A DNA stretch of 64,000 nucleotides from CBDUQN01 sp965369375 (GTDB taxonomy: Bacteria; Krumholzibacteriota; Krumholzibacteriia; Krumholzibacteriales; Krumholzibacteriaceae): NCBI GenBank assembly GCA_965369375.1, contig CBDUQN010000003.1:1-64000 (forward strand). The letters run 5' to 3'. Each line of letters opens with the position of its first letter. Position 1 is the first letter of the stretch. The notes beneath the pieces were generated by a model. That model was not told the origin of the DNA and made no database searches. It saw only the letters and a list, made by a program, of their open reading frames with translations. The position numbers and the translations under genes are program-made. Below are positions 42,328 through 52,300 of this stretch, piece by piece.

Positions 42328-42362
42328 CCCGCGCACGCGGGGGCCGGCGGGATTTGGGCCGG
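42328..42362 (-). other. Pair of GC-rich hairpins between hslU and argF
   Basis: CCCGCG/CGCGGG (42328-42341) and CCGGC/GCCGG (42344-42362) can each fold. No U-run follows on the minus strand, so neither is a standard rho-independent terminator. They could slow transcription or shield mRNA ends. Confidence 0.35.
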
Positions 42363-42373
42363 ACGAGGCACGT

Positions 42374-43714
42374 CTAGAGGATGTATCGCGCGAGATCGTC
42401 GTCCTTCACGATTTTCTCGAGGCGTTCTTTGACCAGCTTTGCGGTGATGTTTATCTTTTTCATACCTGAATCGGGGAGATCGAAGAGGATGTCCTCGAGC
42501 AGGGTCGTCATGATCGTGTGGAGTCTTCGTGCCCCGATGTTCTCCATCTTTTGATTAACACGATACGCCATCTGAGCTATCTCACGGACCGCACCAGCCG
42601 TAAAACTTATCTTGCAGCCTTCAGACTCTATGAGCGCCGTATATTGCTTGAGGAGGGCGTTCTTCGGCTCGAGCAGTATTCGTTCGAAATCTTCCGCCGT
42701 CAGGGCCTTGAACTCCACCCTGATCGGAAAGCGCCCCTGAAGCTCCGGTATGAGATCCGAGGGCTTCGACATGTGAAACGCCCCCGCGGCTATGAAGAGA
42801 ATATGGTCCGTCTTGACGACACCGTACTTCGTGTTAACGGCCGATCCCTCGACGATCGGGAGGATATCCCGCTGTACCCCTTCACGGGAAACGTCGGGTC
42901 CGTGAGCCGAGCCGGTGCTCGCTATCTTGTCTATCTCATCGATAAAGATGATGCCGGTCTGCTCTACGGCCTTGAGCGAGGATGATACCACCCTGTCCAT
43001 GTCTACGAGCTTTTCCTTCTCCTCCTGCGTCAGGATCTTCTTGGCTTCATCGATCGTTACCGTTCTTCCTTTCTTTCGCTTGGGCATGAGGTGCTCGAGA
43101 CCTTCGGGAAATCTGACGCCCATCTCCTCGAGTCCCGCTCCCGATAATATCTCGATGAACGGTTTCGAGTGATCCTCGGTCTGAATCGACACCTCCCGGG
43201 CGTCGAGGGCGCCGCTTTCGAGCTTTGAACGCAATTTTTCCTTCGTTCTCCGCCGCCGTTCCTCGATTTCATCCCCCTCAGGCCCGGCAGGTCTCTTCGC
43301 AATCGGCAGGAGAAGATCGAGTATTCTGTCCGTCGCGAGCTCCTGCGCCCTTTTTTCGACCTGCATGTACGACTTCTCTTTTTCCATATTGATTGCTATT
43401 TCGGTGAGGTCGCGAACCATCGATTCCACGTCTCTGCCGACGTAGCCGACTTCGGTGAATTTCGTCGCCTCGACCTTGATAAACGGCGACTGGGCGAGGC
43501 GCGCGAGGCGGCGGGCCACCTCCGTCTTTCCGACCCCCGTCGGGCCTATCATGATAATGTTGTTGGGAAGTATCTCTTCGCGAATCGGTTTTTCTATTCT
43601 CTTTCTCCGCCACCTGTTTCGGAGCGCAATTGCAACCGATTTCTTTGCCTCGTCCTGCCCGATGATATACATATCGAGCTCGGTGACGATCTGTTTCGGG
43701 CTGAGCTCTTCCAT
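42374..43714 (-). CDS. hslU: ATP-dependent protease ATPase subunit HslU
   Basis: AAA+ unfoldase that feeds proteins to HslV. The 446 residues have Walker A GPTGVGKTEVARR, Walker B with IIFIDEIDKI, and the C-terminal sensor region with LQGRFPIRVE. The C-terminal tail ends LARYIL, the hydrophobic end that activates HslV. It is 12 bases from hslV. Confidence 0.97.
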   Translation of the reverse strand: MEELSPKQIVTELDMYIIGQDEAKKSVAIALRNRWRRKRIEKPIREEILPNNIIMIGPTGVGKTEVARRLARLAQSPFIKVEATKFTEVGYVGRDVESMVRDLTEIAINMEKEKSYMQVEKRAQELATDRILDLLLPIAKRPAGPEGDEIEERRRRTKEKLRSKLESGALDAREVSIQTEDHSKPFIEILSGAGLEEMGVRFPEGLEHLMPKRKKGRTVTIDEAKKILTQEEKEKLVDMDRVVSSSLKAVEQTGIIFIDEIDKIASTGSAHGPDVSREGVQRDILPIVEGSAVNTKYGVVKTDHILFIAAGAFHMSKPSDLIPELQGRFPIRVEFKALTAEDFERILLEPKNALLKQYTALIESEGCKISFTAGAVREIAQMAYRVNQKMENIGARRLHTIMTTLLEDILFDLPDSGMKKINITAKLVKERLEKIVKDDDLARYIL

Positions 43715-43726
43715 TGTTCTACCGCC

Positions 43727-44254
43727 TTAGATCGATTCGACGACTATCCGATCGTTTGTGTATATGCAGATTTCTGAAGTTATTTCAAGTGACTTTTTAA
43801 CAATCAGTTCGGCGCTTAACTTCGTGTTGTTTCTAAGGGCTCTTGCGGCCGCCAGCGCGTACGGTCCACCCGCTCCGATAGTGACGATCCCGTCATCCGG
43901 CTCGACGACGTCGCCGCTTCCCGAGATAACGAGGGAGTGCTTCTTGTCCATCACAGCAAGAAGCGCCTCGAGGTGGCGCAGCACCTTGTCGCTGCGCCAC
44001 TCCTTTGCTAGCTCAACGGCGGCCTTCTGGAGATTGCCGTCCGCCTCGTCCAGCTTGCCCTCGAACTTTGAAAACAGGGTCATCGCATCGGCCGTGCTCC
44101 CCGCGAATCCGGCCAATACCGTGCCATCCCGCAGGCTCCGAATCTTCCTGGCGCCGTGCTTGACGATTGTCTGCCCGAAGGTTACCTGGCCGTCGCCTCC
44201 AATGGCGACTTCCTTTCCCTTTCTGATCCCGATAATCGTGGTGCCGTGAAACAT
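43727..44254 (-). CDS. hslV: ATP-dependent protease peptidase subunit HslV
   Basis: Proteasome-like threonine peptidase. The 175 residues begin MFHGTTIIGIRKG; the catalytic Thr becomes N-terminal after processing. GDGQVTFGQT and the GAGGPYALAAARAL stretch are typical. The ATG at 44252-44254 follows AAGGAG by seven bases; a long in-frame extension upstream overlaps xerC and is rejected. xerC-hslV-hslU is the classic Bacillus order. Confidence 0.96.
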   Translation of the reverse strand: MFHGTTIIGIRKGKEVAIGGDGQVTFGQTIVKHGARKIRSLRDGTVLAGFAGSTADAMTLFSKFEGKLDEADGNLQKAAVELAKEWRSDKVLRHLEALLAVMDKKHSLVISGSGDVVEPDDGIVTIGAGGPYALAAARALRNNTKLSAELIVKKSLEITSEICIYTNDRIVVESI

Positions 44255-44277
44255 AGCATCTCCTTGGCAAAAAATTG

Positions 44278-45213
44278 CTAGGCGCGGGGATGTGCCTTGT
44301 CGTAGACGTCCCTCAGCCTGTCGGTTGTCACATGCGTGTAAATCTGTGTCGTCGATAATGTAACATGGCCGAGCAGTTCCTGTACCGCCCTGAGATCGGC
44401 TCCCGCATCGAGAAGGTGCGTCGCGAACGAGTGCCGCAGCACGTGAGGGCTCATCCGTGAAAGAGACGCAACCTGTTCGAAGTACCGTTTGACTATTCGC
44501 TGCACCGTCCGCCTGCTGATCTTTTTGCCTTCCCTTCCAGCGATGAGCGGGTGGTTGATCTTGTCGCGGAAGAAAGCGGTAAACGAATCGTAATGGCCCC
44601 AGATGGCCTCGGGCGCAAAGTAACGATTGCGAAGATAGGCTTCGAGACTTTCCTTCGCCTTTCCACCGAGCGGCAGGAGCCTTTCCTTTTTCCGCTTGCC
44701 GAGAACCTTTACCGTCCCTTGGTGGAAATTGCAGTTTCCGATTCTGCATTCGACAAGTTCGGAGAGCCTGATGCCGGTGCCGTAGAGGAGCTCGAGGACA
44801 GCCCGGTCGCGCAGCCCCTTTTTGTTATCGGTCGGCGGGAGCATCATCATTCTTTCTACCACTGTCTTGTCGGCGAAAACCGGCAGTTCACGTCCGGTCT
44901 TCGGCGAAGCGAGGCCGATCGTCGGATCGGTTTGCAGGGATCCGGCTTTTGCGCAGTACGAAAAGAAGCTTTTGAGCGAAGCGACCTTTCGCGCGACACT
45001 CCGCGATGAATATCCGTTGCGTTTCAAGGTCCCGAGGAATGATCGAACGGCTATCAAGTCGATATGCGCAAATCGCGGTTCTGTATCGAGCTCCGACCTG
45101 AGAAAGTCTATAAACTGGATGATATCCCCTTCGTATGCCCTGACCGTAGCCTCGGAAGCCCGCCTCTCGAGCCCGAGATGAACGAGGTATTTCTTTACCA
45201 TCTTGATGACCAT
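44278..45213 (-). CDS. xerC: Tyrosine recombinase XerC
   Basis: A 311-residue site-specific recombinase. The N-terminal DNA-binding domain (about 5-90) is followed by the catalytic domain with R in GTGIRLSELVECR, H-x2-R in HVLRHSFATHL, and the H and Tyr in LGHVTLSTTQIYTH. It sits between trmFO and hslV, the position of codV/xerC in Firmicutes. With the XerD-like gene at 29.8 kb it would form the usual heterotetramer at dif. I did not find a dif site here. Confidence 0.92.
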   Translation of the reverse strand: MVIKMVKKYLVHLGLERRASEATVRAYEGDIIQFIDFLRSELDTEPRFAHIDLIAVRSFLGTLKRNGYSSRSVARKVASLKSFFSYCAKAGSLQTDPTIGLASPKTGRELPVFADKTVVERMMMLPPTDNKKGLRDRAVLELLYGTGIRLSELVECRIGNCNFHQGTVKVLGKRKKERLLPLGGKAKESLEAYLRNRYFAPEAIWGHYDSFTAFFRDKINHPLIAGREGKKISRRTVQRIVKRYFEQVASLSRMSPHVLRHSFATHLLDAGADLRAVQELLGHVTLSTTQIYTHVTTDRLRDVYDKAHPRA

Positions 45214-45291
45214 GTTGAACTTTTAGCGATTTTGCCCCGATATGTCAATAAACTCTGATGCCTCGATGTCTGAGCCTTAAAGTGCGGGACG

Positions 45292-46605
45292 TCACCAGAC
45301 GCTTCGCGCAACGGTCTCGAGGAAACCCGAGAGGTGCTCGGCGGAGCGCCTCGCCATCCGTTTTTTCCTGTCCGCTTTCCTTCGTTCCGCGACGGGCGGC
45401 AAGAGGCCGAAATTGACATTCATCGGTTGGAAGGGATCCGGTCCCGATGCGACGTGCAGCTGCAGGGCGCCCAGCAGCGTTTCCGGCGGAAAAGGCGGCG
45501 GTTCAACGCTTTCTCTGAGGTGGCATATATTGAAGGCCGTAATGAGTCCGTGCGCGATTGATTCTACGTATCCCTCCACGCCGACCAGCTGGCCCGTGAA
45601 GAACAGCCCTTTTCGTTTGAGCGACATCTGCCGGGAATCGAGGAGGCGGGGAGAATCGATGAAGGTGTTGCGATGAATGGAACCCCAGCGCACGATCTCC
45701 GCCTCGGATAGCCCGGGTATGAGTCCGATGAGTTCCTTCTGGGACTTTCGTGTGAGTCTCGTCTGAAAACCGACAAGTCCGAGCATCGTTCCATCGAGCA
45801 TTTCCTGCCTCAGTTGCAGTGCGGCGTACGGTTCACGACCCGTTTTGGGATCGATGAGCCCCTTCGGTTTGAGCGGGCCGTAGCGAAGGGTGTCTTCACC
45901 CCTCGCTGCAAGGACTTCGACCGGCAGGCACGCCTCGAAGCAGCTCCCTTCTTCGAATCCGCGTTTTTCGACCTTGGGAGCACTTATTAGAAAATCGATG
46001 ATGACCCGGTACTCATCTCTGCCGATCGGTATATTCCAGTAATCGTCTCCTCCCTTGCCGTAGCGCGAAGCGCGGAATGCGCTGCGCTTGTCGAAAGATT
46101 CGCTTGTGACCGAGATTGCAATAGCATCGTAGAAGTGAAGGTGCCCGCGCGAGAAGTGTTTCTCCATAGCTCCTGCGAGCCGATCGGATGTCAGGGGACC
46201 GGTCGCGATTACGCTGAACGGAGGGAGCGTCAGGTCTTTCTGTTCGCGCTTTTCGAGCGTTATCTGTGAGCTCGCTTGAATCAGTTCTGTTACATCGGCG
46301 GCGAAGATGCTCCGGTCGACCGCGAGGGCGTGACCGGCGGGGACCCTCGATCGGGCCGCGACTTCGAGCAGGCGGCAACCGAGCATTTTGAGCTCTTCCT
46401 TGAGTAATCCGGATGCCGTGTCGATGCGTTCGGACTTGAGCGAATTGCTGCAGACGAGCTCGGCACAGTACGGTGTTACATGGGCGGGTGTGGTGGTGTT
46501 CGGCCGCATCTCGACGAGAGAAATTCCGATCCCTCTCGCGGCAAGCTGCAGGGCCAGTTCGGAGCCGGCGAGACCTCCACCGACAATCGTCACCTCATTT
46601 TTCAA
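45292..46605 (-). CDS. trmFO: Methylenetetrahydrofolate-tRNA-(uracil-5-)-methyltransferase TrmFO
   Basis: Folate- and FAD-dependent enzyme that makes m5U54 in the T-loop of tRNAs. The 437 residues start with the FAD motif VGGGLAGSELALQL, followed by CAELVCSNSLKSE with the conserved cysteine region, and PLTSDRLA. TrmFO replaces the SAM-dependent TrmA in many Gram-positive and some other bacteria. The start is TTG at 46605, overlapping the topA stop and preceded by GAGGAA. The methylene-THF cofactor is shared with the MetF domain encoded at 34.7 kb. Confidence 0.95.
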   Translation of the reverse strand: MKNEVTIVGGGLAGSELALQLAARGIGISLVEMRPNTTTPAHVTPYCAELVCSNSLKSERIDTASGLLKEELKMLGCRLLEVAARSRVPAGHALAVDRSIFAADVTELIQASSQITLEKREQKDLTLPPFSVIATGPLTSDRLAGAMEKHFSRGHLHFYDAIAISVTSESFDKRSAFRASRYGKGGDDYWNIPIGRDEYRVIIDFLISAPKVEKRGFEEGSCFEACLPVEVLAARGEDTLRYGPLKPKGLIDPKTGREPYAALQLRQEMLDGTMLGLVGFQTRLTRKSQKELIGLIPGLSEAEIVRWGSIHRNTFIDSPRLLDSRQMSLKRKGLFFTGQLVGVEGYVESIAHGLITAFNICHLRESVEPPPFPPETLLGALQLHVASGPDPFQPMNVNFGLLPPVAERRKADRKKRMARRSAEHLSGFLETVARSVW

Positions 46606-48806
46606 GGAGTTTCCTCAAACTTGCATGATGGACATCGCAGGAAATGCCCCTTCTTCTTGGTCTCTTTCTCAACGAGGTAGCTCGAGGAACACTGGGGGCA
46701 TTTGCGCGAGGTTGGCTTGTCCCAGCTGGCGTATGTGCACGTGGGGTACTTGGTGCATCCGTAGAAGGTTCTGCCGCGCCGCGTCCTCTTCTGGACGATG
46801 TCGCCGTCACACCCTTCGACGGGACACGGAATGCCGAGGGTGATCGCTTCTGTATAATTGCACTCCGGATAATTCTGGCAGGCGATGAATTTTCCGAAAC
46901 GTCCCCTTTTATAGCCGAGTTGCCCTCCGCACTGGGGGCACTCTTTGTCTATCTCCTCTTCCTCCTCGAGCGAGCTCGTAAAGCGGCAATCGGGAAATCC
47001 CGGGCACGCGAGGAAGGGTCCGTTCCTGCTCCACTTCTTTACGAGCTTTTTATCGCAGTTCGGGCAGGCTCTATCCGTTTCCTCCTGTATGGACGCTTTC
47101 AGTTCTTTCTGCTTCCCTTTTATCTTCTCCAGATCCTTGAGCAGGGGTTTATAGAAGAATTTGACGACATCCTGCCAGTTTTCCTTGTTCTCTTCGATCT
47201 TGTCGAGCTCCGTTTCCATCCGGGCGGTAAAATCGATCTCGAAGATATCGTGGAAGTGCTTATCGAGGGTTTTCCATACCTTTTCTCCGAGCTCGGTCGG
47301 GTACAATGTGGCTTTCTTCTTTTCGGCGTAATCGCGAGCCAGAATAATGCTCAGAATGTTCGCGTATGTGCTCGGCCTGCCGATCCCTTTTTCCTCGAGC
47401 ACCTTGATGATCGATGCCTCCGTATATCGCGGGGACGGTTCAGTGAAATGCTGCTCACCGTCGAGCTCCTTGATCGTGAGCTTCTCGCCTTGCGAGAGTG
47501 GCGGCAGCTCGGTTTCCTTCTCGGTTTGCCTGTCGGGGAAAATGGCGAGAAATCCTTTCGCCTTGAGCGTCCTGCCCCCTGCGCGCAGGGCGAACCGCTC
47601 ACCGGCATCGATATCGACTTCCGTCACATCGTAAACCGCCGGGGCGGCGAGAGAGGCGAGGAAGCGCTGCCAGATCAGCCGATAGAGAGAGAGCTGGTCT
47701 TTGCTCATAAATGACTGGATGTCATCCGGCTTCTTGTGAGCGTCTGTCGGCCGTATCGCTTCGTGCGCGTCTTGGGAGCGTTCGGCCTTTTTGAAGGCTC
47801 TCTTTCCCTTGAAACAGATATCCTCGCCGAAATGCTGCTCGATAAAGGAGCACCCCTGCGTGTATGCTTCGTCGCTTACCCGAGTCGAGTCCGTTCTCAT
47901 GTAGCTGATCAAGCCGACCGAGCCTTCTTTGCCGAGAACGACGCCTTCGTAAAGCTGCTGGGCGATTACCATCGTCTTCTTTGCCGAGAAGCCGAGGCGA
48001 TTCGCCGCGTCACGCTGAAGCGTGCTTGTGATAAAGGGCGGATACGGGTTGCGTTTCTTAGCCTTTTTTCGAATCTCCTTGACCGTAATATCGGATGCTT
48101 TGATATCTGATACGATTTTCCGTGCCGTTGCTTCGTCCTTGATCTCCGGCTTTTTGCCGTCTATCCTTAGCAGCCGCGCGGGGAGCCCTTTACCGCTTTC
48201 ATTGATGAGTGTTCCTTCGATCGTCCAGTACTCCTGGGGGACAAAATTGCGGATCTCATCCTCGCGTTCGGAGATCAGACGCAGCCCGACGCTCTGGACG
48301 CGGCCGGCGCTGAGACCCTTGTAGAAGATTCCCCAGAGAACGGGACTGATCAGGTAGCCGACCAAGCGGTCGAGGATCCGTCGCGCCTGCTGCGCGTTGA
48401 CCTTGTTCGGATCGATGTCCCTCGGATTGTTAATAGCTTCCTGGATCGCTTTTTTCGTGATTTCGTTGAATATGATTCTCTTGATCGGGATGCCGTGAGA
48501 ATTTTTCAATATCTCCCTCAGGTGCCAGGCGATAGCCTCTCCCTCTCTATCCATATCCGTTGCGAGGAAAATCTGAGAGCTCGTCGAGGCCTCTTTGCGC
48601 AACTCCTTGATGATGTTTCCCTTGCCCCGCACCGTAACGTACTTGGGCTTGAAGCCGCTGTCGACATCTATGCCGAGCTCCCGCTTGGGCAGATCACGGA
48701 TGTGCCCGACCGACGCTTTGACGTTGTAGCCGTCACCGAGATATTTCTTTATGGTACGTGCCTTTGCGGGAGACTCCACAACAACGAGTACCCGGTCCAC
48801 GTGCAT
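46602..48806 (-). CDS. topA: DNA topoisomerase I
   Basis: Type IA topoisomerase that relaxes negative supercoils. The 734 residues have the Toprim domain at the start (VVESPAKARTIKKYLG), the active-site Tyr in ISYMRTDSTR (near 300), and four C-terminal zinc ribbons (near 590-734), each with two CxxC-like pairs. The third begins CPVEGC. ATG at 48806 is used; the longer upstream frame runs into smg. It forms the head of a topA-trmFO-xerC-hslVU unit. Confidence 0.96.
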   Translation of the reverse strand: MHVDRVLVVVESPAKARTIKKYLGDGYNVKASVGHIRDLPKRELGIDVDSGFKPKYVTVRGKGNIIKELRKEASTSSQIFLATDMDREGEAIAWHLREILKNSHGIPIKRIIFNEITKKAIQEAINNPRDIDPNKVNAQQARRILDRLVGYLISPVLWGIFYKGLSAGRVQSVGLRLISEREDEIRNFVPQEYWTIEGTLINESGKGLPARLLRIDGKKPEIKDEATARKIVSDIKASDITVKEIRKKAKKRNPYPPFITSTLQRDAANRLGFSAKKTMVIAQQLYEGVVLGKEGSVGLISYMRTDSTRVSDEAYTQGCSFIEQHFGEDICFKGKRAFKKAERSQDAHEAIRPTDAHKKPDDIQSFMSKDQLSLYRLIWQRFLASLAAPAVYDVTEVDIDAGERFALRAGGRTLKAKGFLAIFPDRQTEKETELPPLSQGEKLTIKELDGEQHFTEPSPRYTEASIIKVLEEKGIGRPSTYANILSIILARDYAEKKKATLYPTELGEKVWKTLDKHFHDIFEIDFTARMETELDKIEENKENWQDVVKFFYKPLLKDLEKIKGKQKELKASIQEETDRACPNCDKKLVKKWSRNGPFLACPGFPDCRFTSSLEEEEEIDKECPQCGGQLGYKRGRFGKFIACQNYPECNYTEAITLGIPCPVEGCDGDIVQKRTRRGRTFYGCTKYPTCTYASWDKPTSRKCPQCSSSYLVEKETKKKGHFLRCPSCKFEETP

Positions 48807-48816
48807 CTCCTTCCTT

Positions 48817-49257
48817 CTAGTGGACCCGACCGTCTCGGCGACTGGTATCAGAAGAAATATCATCGGGCAGATCTGAAACGAAGCGCGATGTTATTTCCTT
48901 GATCGCGTTAATGGAGACGGGCGGCGAAAATTCCATGGCGGAATTTTCTATAATGTTAGTGAGCTGCATCTCTGAAACCCAGCCGAGCTTGTAAAGCTTG
49001 AGCAGGTACCCCTGCGCGGAAGTCGACAGAACGAACTTCTCCGATTCACCGAGGATCCTCGTCCCCGGATCGAATCCAGGCGCCATGCCGCTGTCAATGA
49101 GGGATGATTCGAAATCGAGCATGTTCATTGCCTGGTTTATCTCATCACGGGAATATCCCATGTTTTCGAGCTCACTCTCGATAGCCGATGGATCGTGCGG
49201 AATATCCGCTTCCGGGTCCATCAGGAATGCGATTATTTCTTTGATGCGTTCATTCAT
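48817..49257 (-). CDS. smg: Smg family protein (DUF494)
   Basis: A 146-residue mostly helical protein of the Smg/DUF494 family. Typical stretches are EIIAFLM at the start, LGYSR-like MGYSRDEINQAMNML, and ILGESEKFVLSTSAQGYL. The function is unknown to me. In gammaproteobacteria smg is found beside dprA and topA, and here it is 10 bases before topA. ATG at 49257 is used; an in-frame TTG four codons upstream is possible. Confidence 0.82.
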   Translation of the reverse strand: MNERIKEIIAFLMDPEADIPHDPSAIESELENMGYSRDEINQAMNMLDFESSLIDSGMAPGFDPGTRILGESEKFVLSTSAQGYLLKLYKLGWVSEMQLTNIIENSAMEFSPPVSINAIKEITSRFVSDLPDDISSDTSRRDGRVH

Positions 49258-49317
49258 AGCAATTTTCAATCCATTTGCGTTTTATCGGATATGACCGGTT
49301 TAGAGGGAATATAATGC

Positions 49318-52300
49318 CTACCCGGCCCCTCTTCCGCAACATTTTTTATATTTCTTGCCGCTTCCGCAGGGGCACGGATCGTTGCGCCCCACCTTTTCGG
49401 TGGCTCTAACTTGTTGTTTAACTGGCTGTTTCTTCGTTGCTTGCGGCGCTCCGGCCGCCCGCTTCCCGGGAGGAGCGGGGGGTTCGGCTCCGCCGGGCGC
49501 CCCGTAGGCACTTGCAACGTTATGAACGGCTACTCCCGTTTCCTTCTTTTTCGGGCGTCCACCTTTTTCGTCGTAATCGACCCTCGCGTGAAAGAGGCCC
49601 CAGAGGATCGATCTGTCGATATCATCGATCATATCGGTAAATAGTTGAAAAGCCTCCTGTTTGTATTCGATGAGGGGATCCTTCTGGGCATAGGAGCGCA
49701 GATGGATGCCCTCTCTGAGGTAATCGAGCTCGTAGAGATGATCCATCCACTTCTCGTCGACACTCTGCAACATGATCATCGTCTCGAGCTGCTGCATGAT
49801 CTCGGGCGGAATCGTCGATTTCCTGATCTCGAAGGCCTCACGGGCTCTTTTTTCGAAAAACTCTCGAATCGTCTCTGATTCCTTCACATCCTCGGCTGAC
49901 AGATCGGACGTATCGAACGGGACGAGGAAGATGCTCTCGAGCTCCCCGGCGGCGCCTGCAAGATCCCACTCCTCCGAAAGCAGTTCCGGCGGCATGAACC
50001 GTTCCACCACCTCGCCGATGACGTTATCCATCAGCTCGAAGACTATCCCATCGAGATCCTCCGCAACGAGGATTTTGTCACGCCTGCCGTAGATGACCTC
50101 CCGCTGCTTGTTCATGACATCATCGTAATCGAGGAGCCGTTTCCGTATTCCGAAGTTGTACATTTCGACCTTTTTCTGGGAGTTTCCGATGGCTCGCGTT
50201 ATGAAGGGATGCGTGATCACCTCTCCCTCACCGATGCCGACCCTGTCCATAACGGACGAAATGCGTTCAGATCCGAAAAGCCGCATGAGATCGTCTTCGA
50301 GCGATATGAAGAAACGTGAAGCGCCCGGATCCCCCTGTCTTCCCGCTCGTCCGCGGAGCTGCCGGTCTATCCTTCGGCTCTCGTGTCTCTCGGTGCCGAT
50401 GATATGGAGACCGCAGGGAACGTCGTCTTCACAGTCCGTTTTCTTCTCGCGATTGGGGCAGGTGTCGCATTCATCGGGGATTTCACAGCGTATGCAGCAT
50501 CGCTCGCACTGCACGACGCCCTTTTCCAGCTTTATGTCCGTTCCGCGGCCGGCCATGTTCGTCGCTATGGTCACCGCCCCTACCCTCCCTGCGTGGGCGA
50601 CGATTTCGGCCTCGCTCTGGTGCTGTTTCGCGTTGAGCACGTTATGCGCTATCCCTTCACGTTTCAGCATACGGCTGAGCGTTTCCGAGACATCCACTGT
50701 AACGGTGCCGACGAGTATCGGCAGGCCCTTTGCATTCAGCCGCTTGATCTCCTGTATAATCGCCGCGTACTTCTCCCGCTTCGTGCGGTAAATAACATCG
50801 TCGTAATCGATTCTCCGCACCGGCTTGTTGGTCGGGATCACATCGACCGCGAGCTTGTAAATTTTGTGGAACTCCTCCTCTTCCGTCTCCGCCGTTCCCG
50901 TCATGCCGGAGAGCTTGTCGTACATCCTGAAATAGTTCTGCAATGTGATCGTTGCGAGTGTCTGCGTTTCACCCTCTATCTTTACGCGCTCCTTGGCCTC
51001 GAGGGCCTGGTGCAGCCCGTCGCTGAACCTTCTGCCCGGCATGAGCCTGCCGGTAAACTCGTCGACAATCATGACATGGTCATCCTGGACGACATACTCG
51101 ACGTCCTTCTCGAAGAGCGTGTAAGCTTTGAGCAGTTGCTGGAAGTTGTGGATCACATCGCTCTTCTCTGCGTAGCGGCGGTAGACGGCGTCTTTCTTGC
51201 GTATCTTTTCCTCGGGATCGAGTGACGAGTCGGATTCTATCTCCTTGACCTGGAGGCTCAGGTCGGGAAGGACGAAGAGCTCCTGATCCTCGGGCGAGAG
51301 ATTCTGCCGTCCCATTTCAGTTGTGTCGATCGTGTTGGCCTTCTCGTCGACGACAAAAAACAGTTCCTCGTCGAGCTCGTGCAGCTGTTTTTCCCGCATG
51401 AAATCCACTTCGCTGCGCAACATGAGTTTTTCGAGCCCCGGTCTCTTGCGCAGCTTCATGAATTTCTTGTTCTTTGGATCACCTCGCCGAGCGAGAAGGA
51501 GCTTGGTGCCGACATCGTCCTCTTTTTCATTCTCCTTCTCGATGGAACGTTCGACCTCGGTCATCAAATCGTTGATCATGCGCTTCTGCTTTCTTACCAG
51601 TCCCTCCACCTTGTTTCGCAGGAATGCATAGTTGTTGACCATCGCGGAGCCCGATACCGGCCCCGATATGATGAGCGGTGTCCGCGCCTCGTCGACGAGC
51701 ACGCTGTCGACCTCGTCGACTATCGCGTAATAGTATTCGCGCTGCACCTTGTGATCTTTCGAGAGCTTCATGTTGTCACGAAGGTAATCGAAACCGAATT
51801 CGTTATTCGTTCCATAGGTGATATCGCAGCTGTAGATGTGCTTTCGCTGTTCGGGTGACATGTCGTTCTGGAGATATCCGACCGTCAATCCGAGAAAACG
51901 GTATATTCCTCCCATCCATTCGGCATCCCTGCGCGCGAGATAATCGTTGACCGTAACGAGGTGAATTCCCTTTTTCGTCAAGGCATTGAGGTAGAGAGGC
52001 ATTGTCGCGGCGAGAGTCTTGCCCTCGCCGGTGGCCATTTCCGAGATTCCTCCCCTATGAAGCACTATGGCGCCTGCTATCTGGACATCGAAGGGAACCA
52101 TTTCCCAGGTAACTTTGAGCCCGACGACTTCTATTTCTTTCCCGACCAGTCTTCTGCACGCTTCGTAGACGAGACCGAATGCTTCGGGAAAGAGGTCGTC
52201 GGTGGTTTCACCTTTTCCGATCCGTTCGATGAACTCTTCGGTTTTCCGGGGGAAATCGTCATCGGCGAGCCCGCGATACTTATCCGCCCATTCCTTGACT

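Noticed and set aside
42328..42362. Rho-independent terminator after hslU
   Set aside because: The hairpins have no U-run on the minus strand, so they are listed only as hairpins.
43727..44749. A 340-residue version of HslV
   Set aside because: The extension lies inside xerC in another frame; the 175-residue form has a ribosome site and the processed Thr at the proper place.
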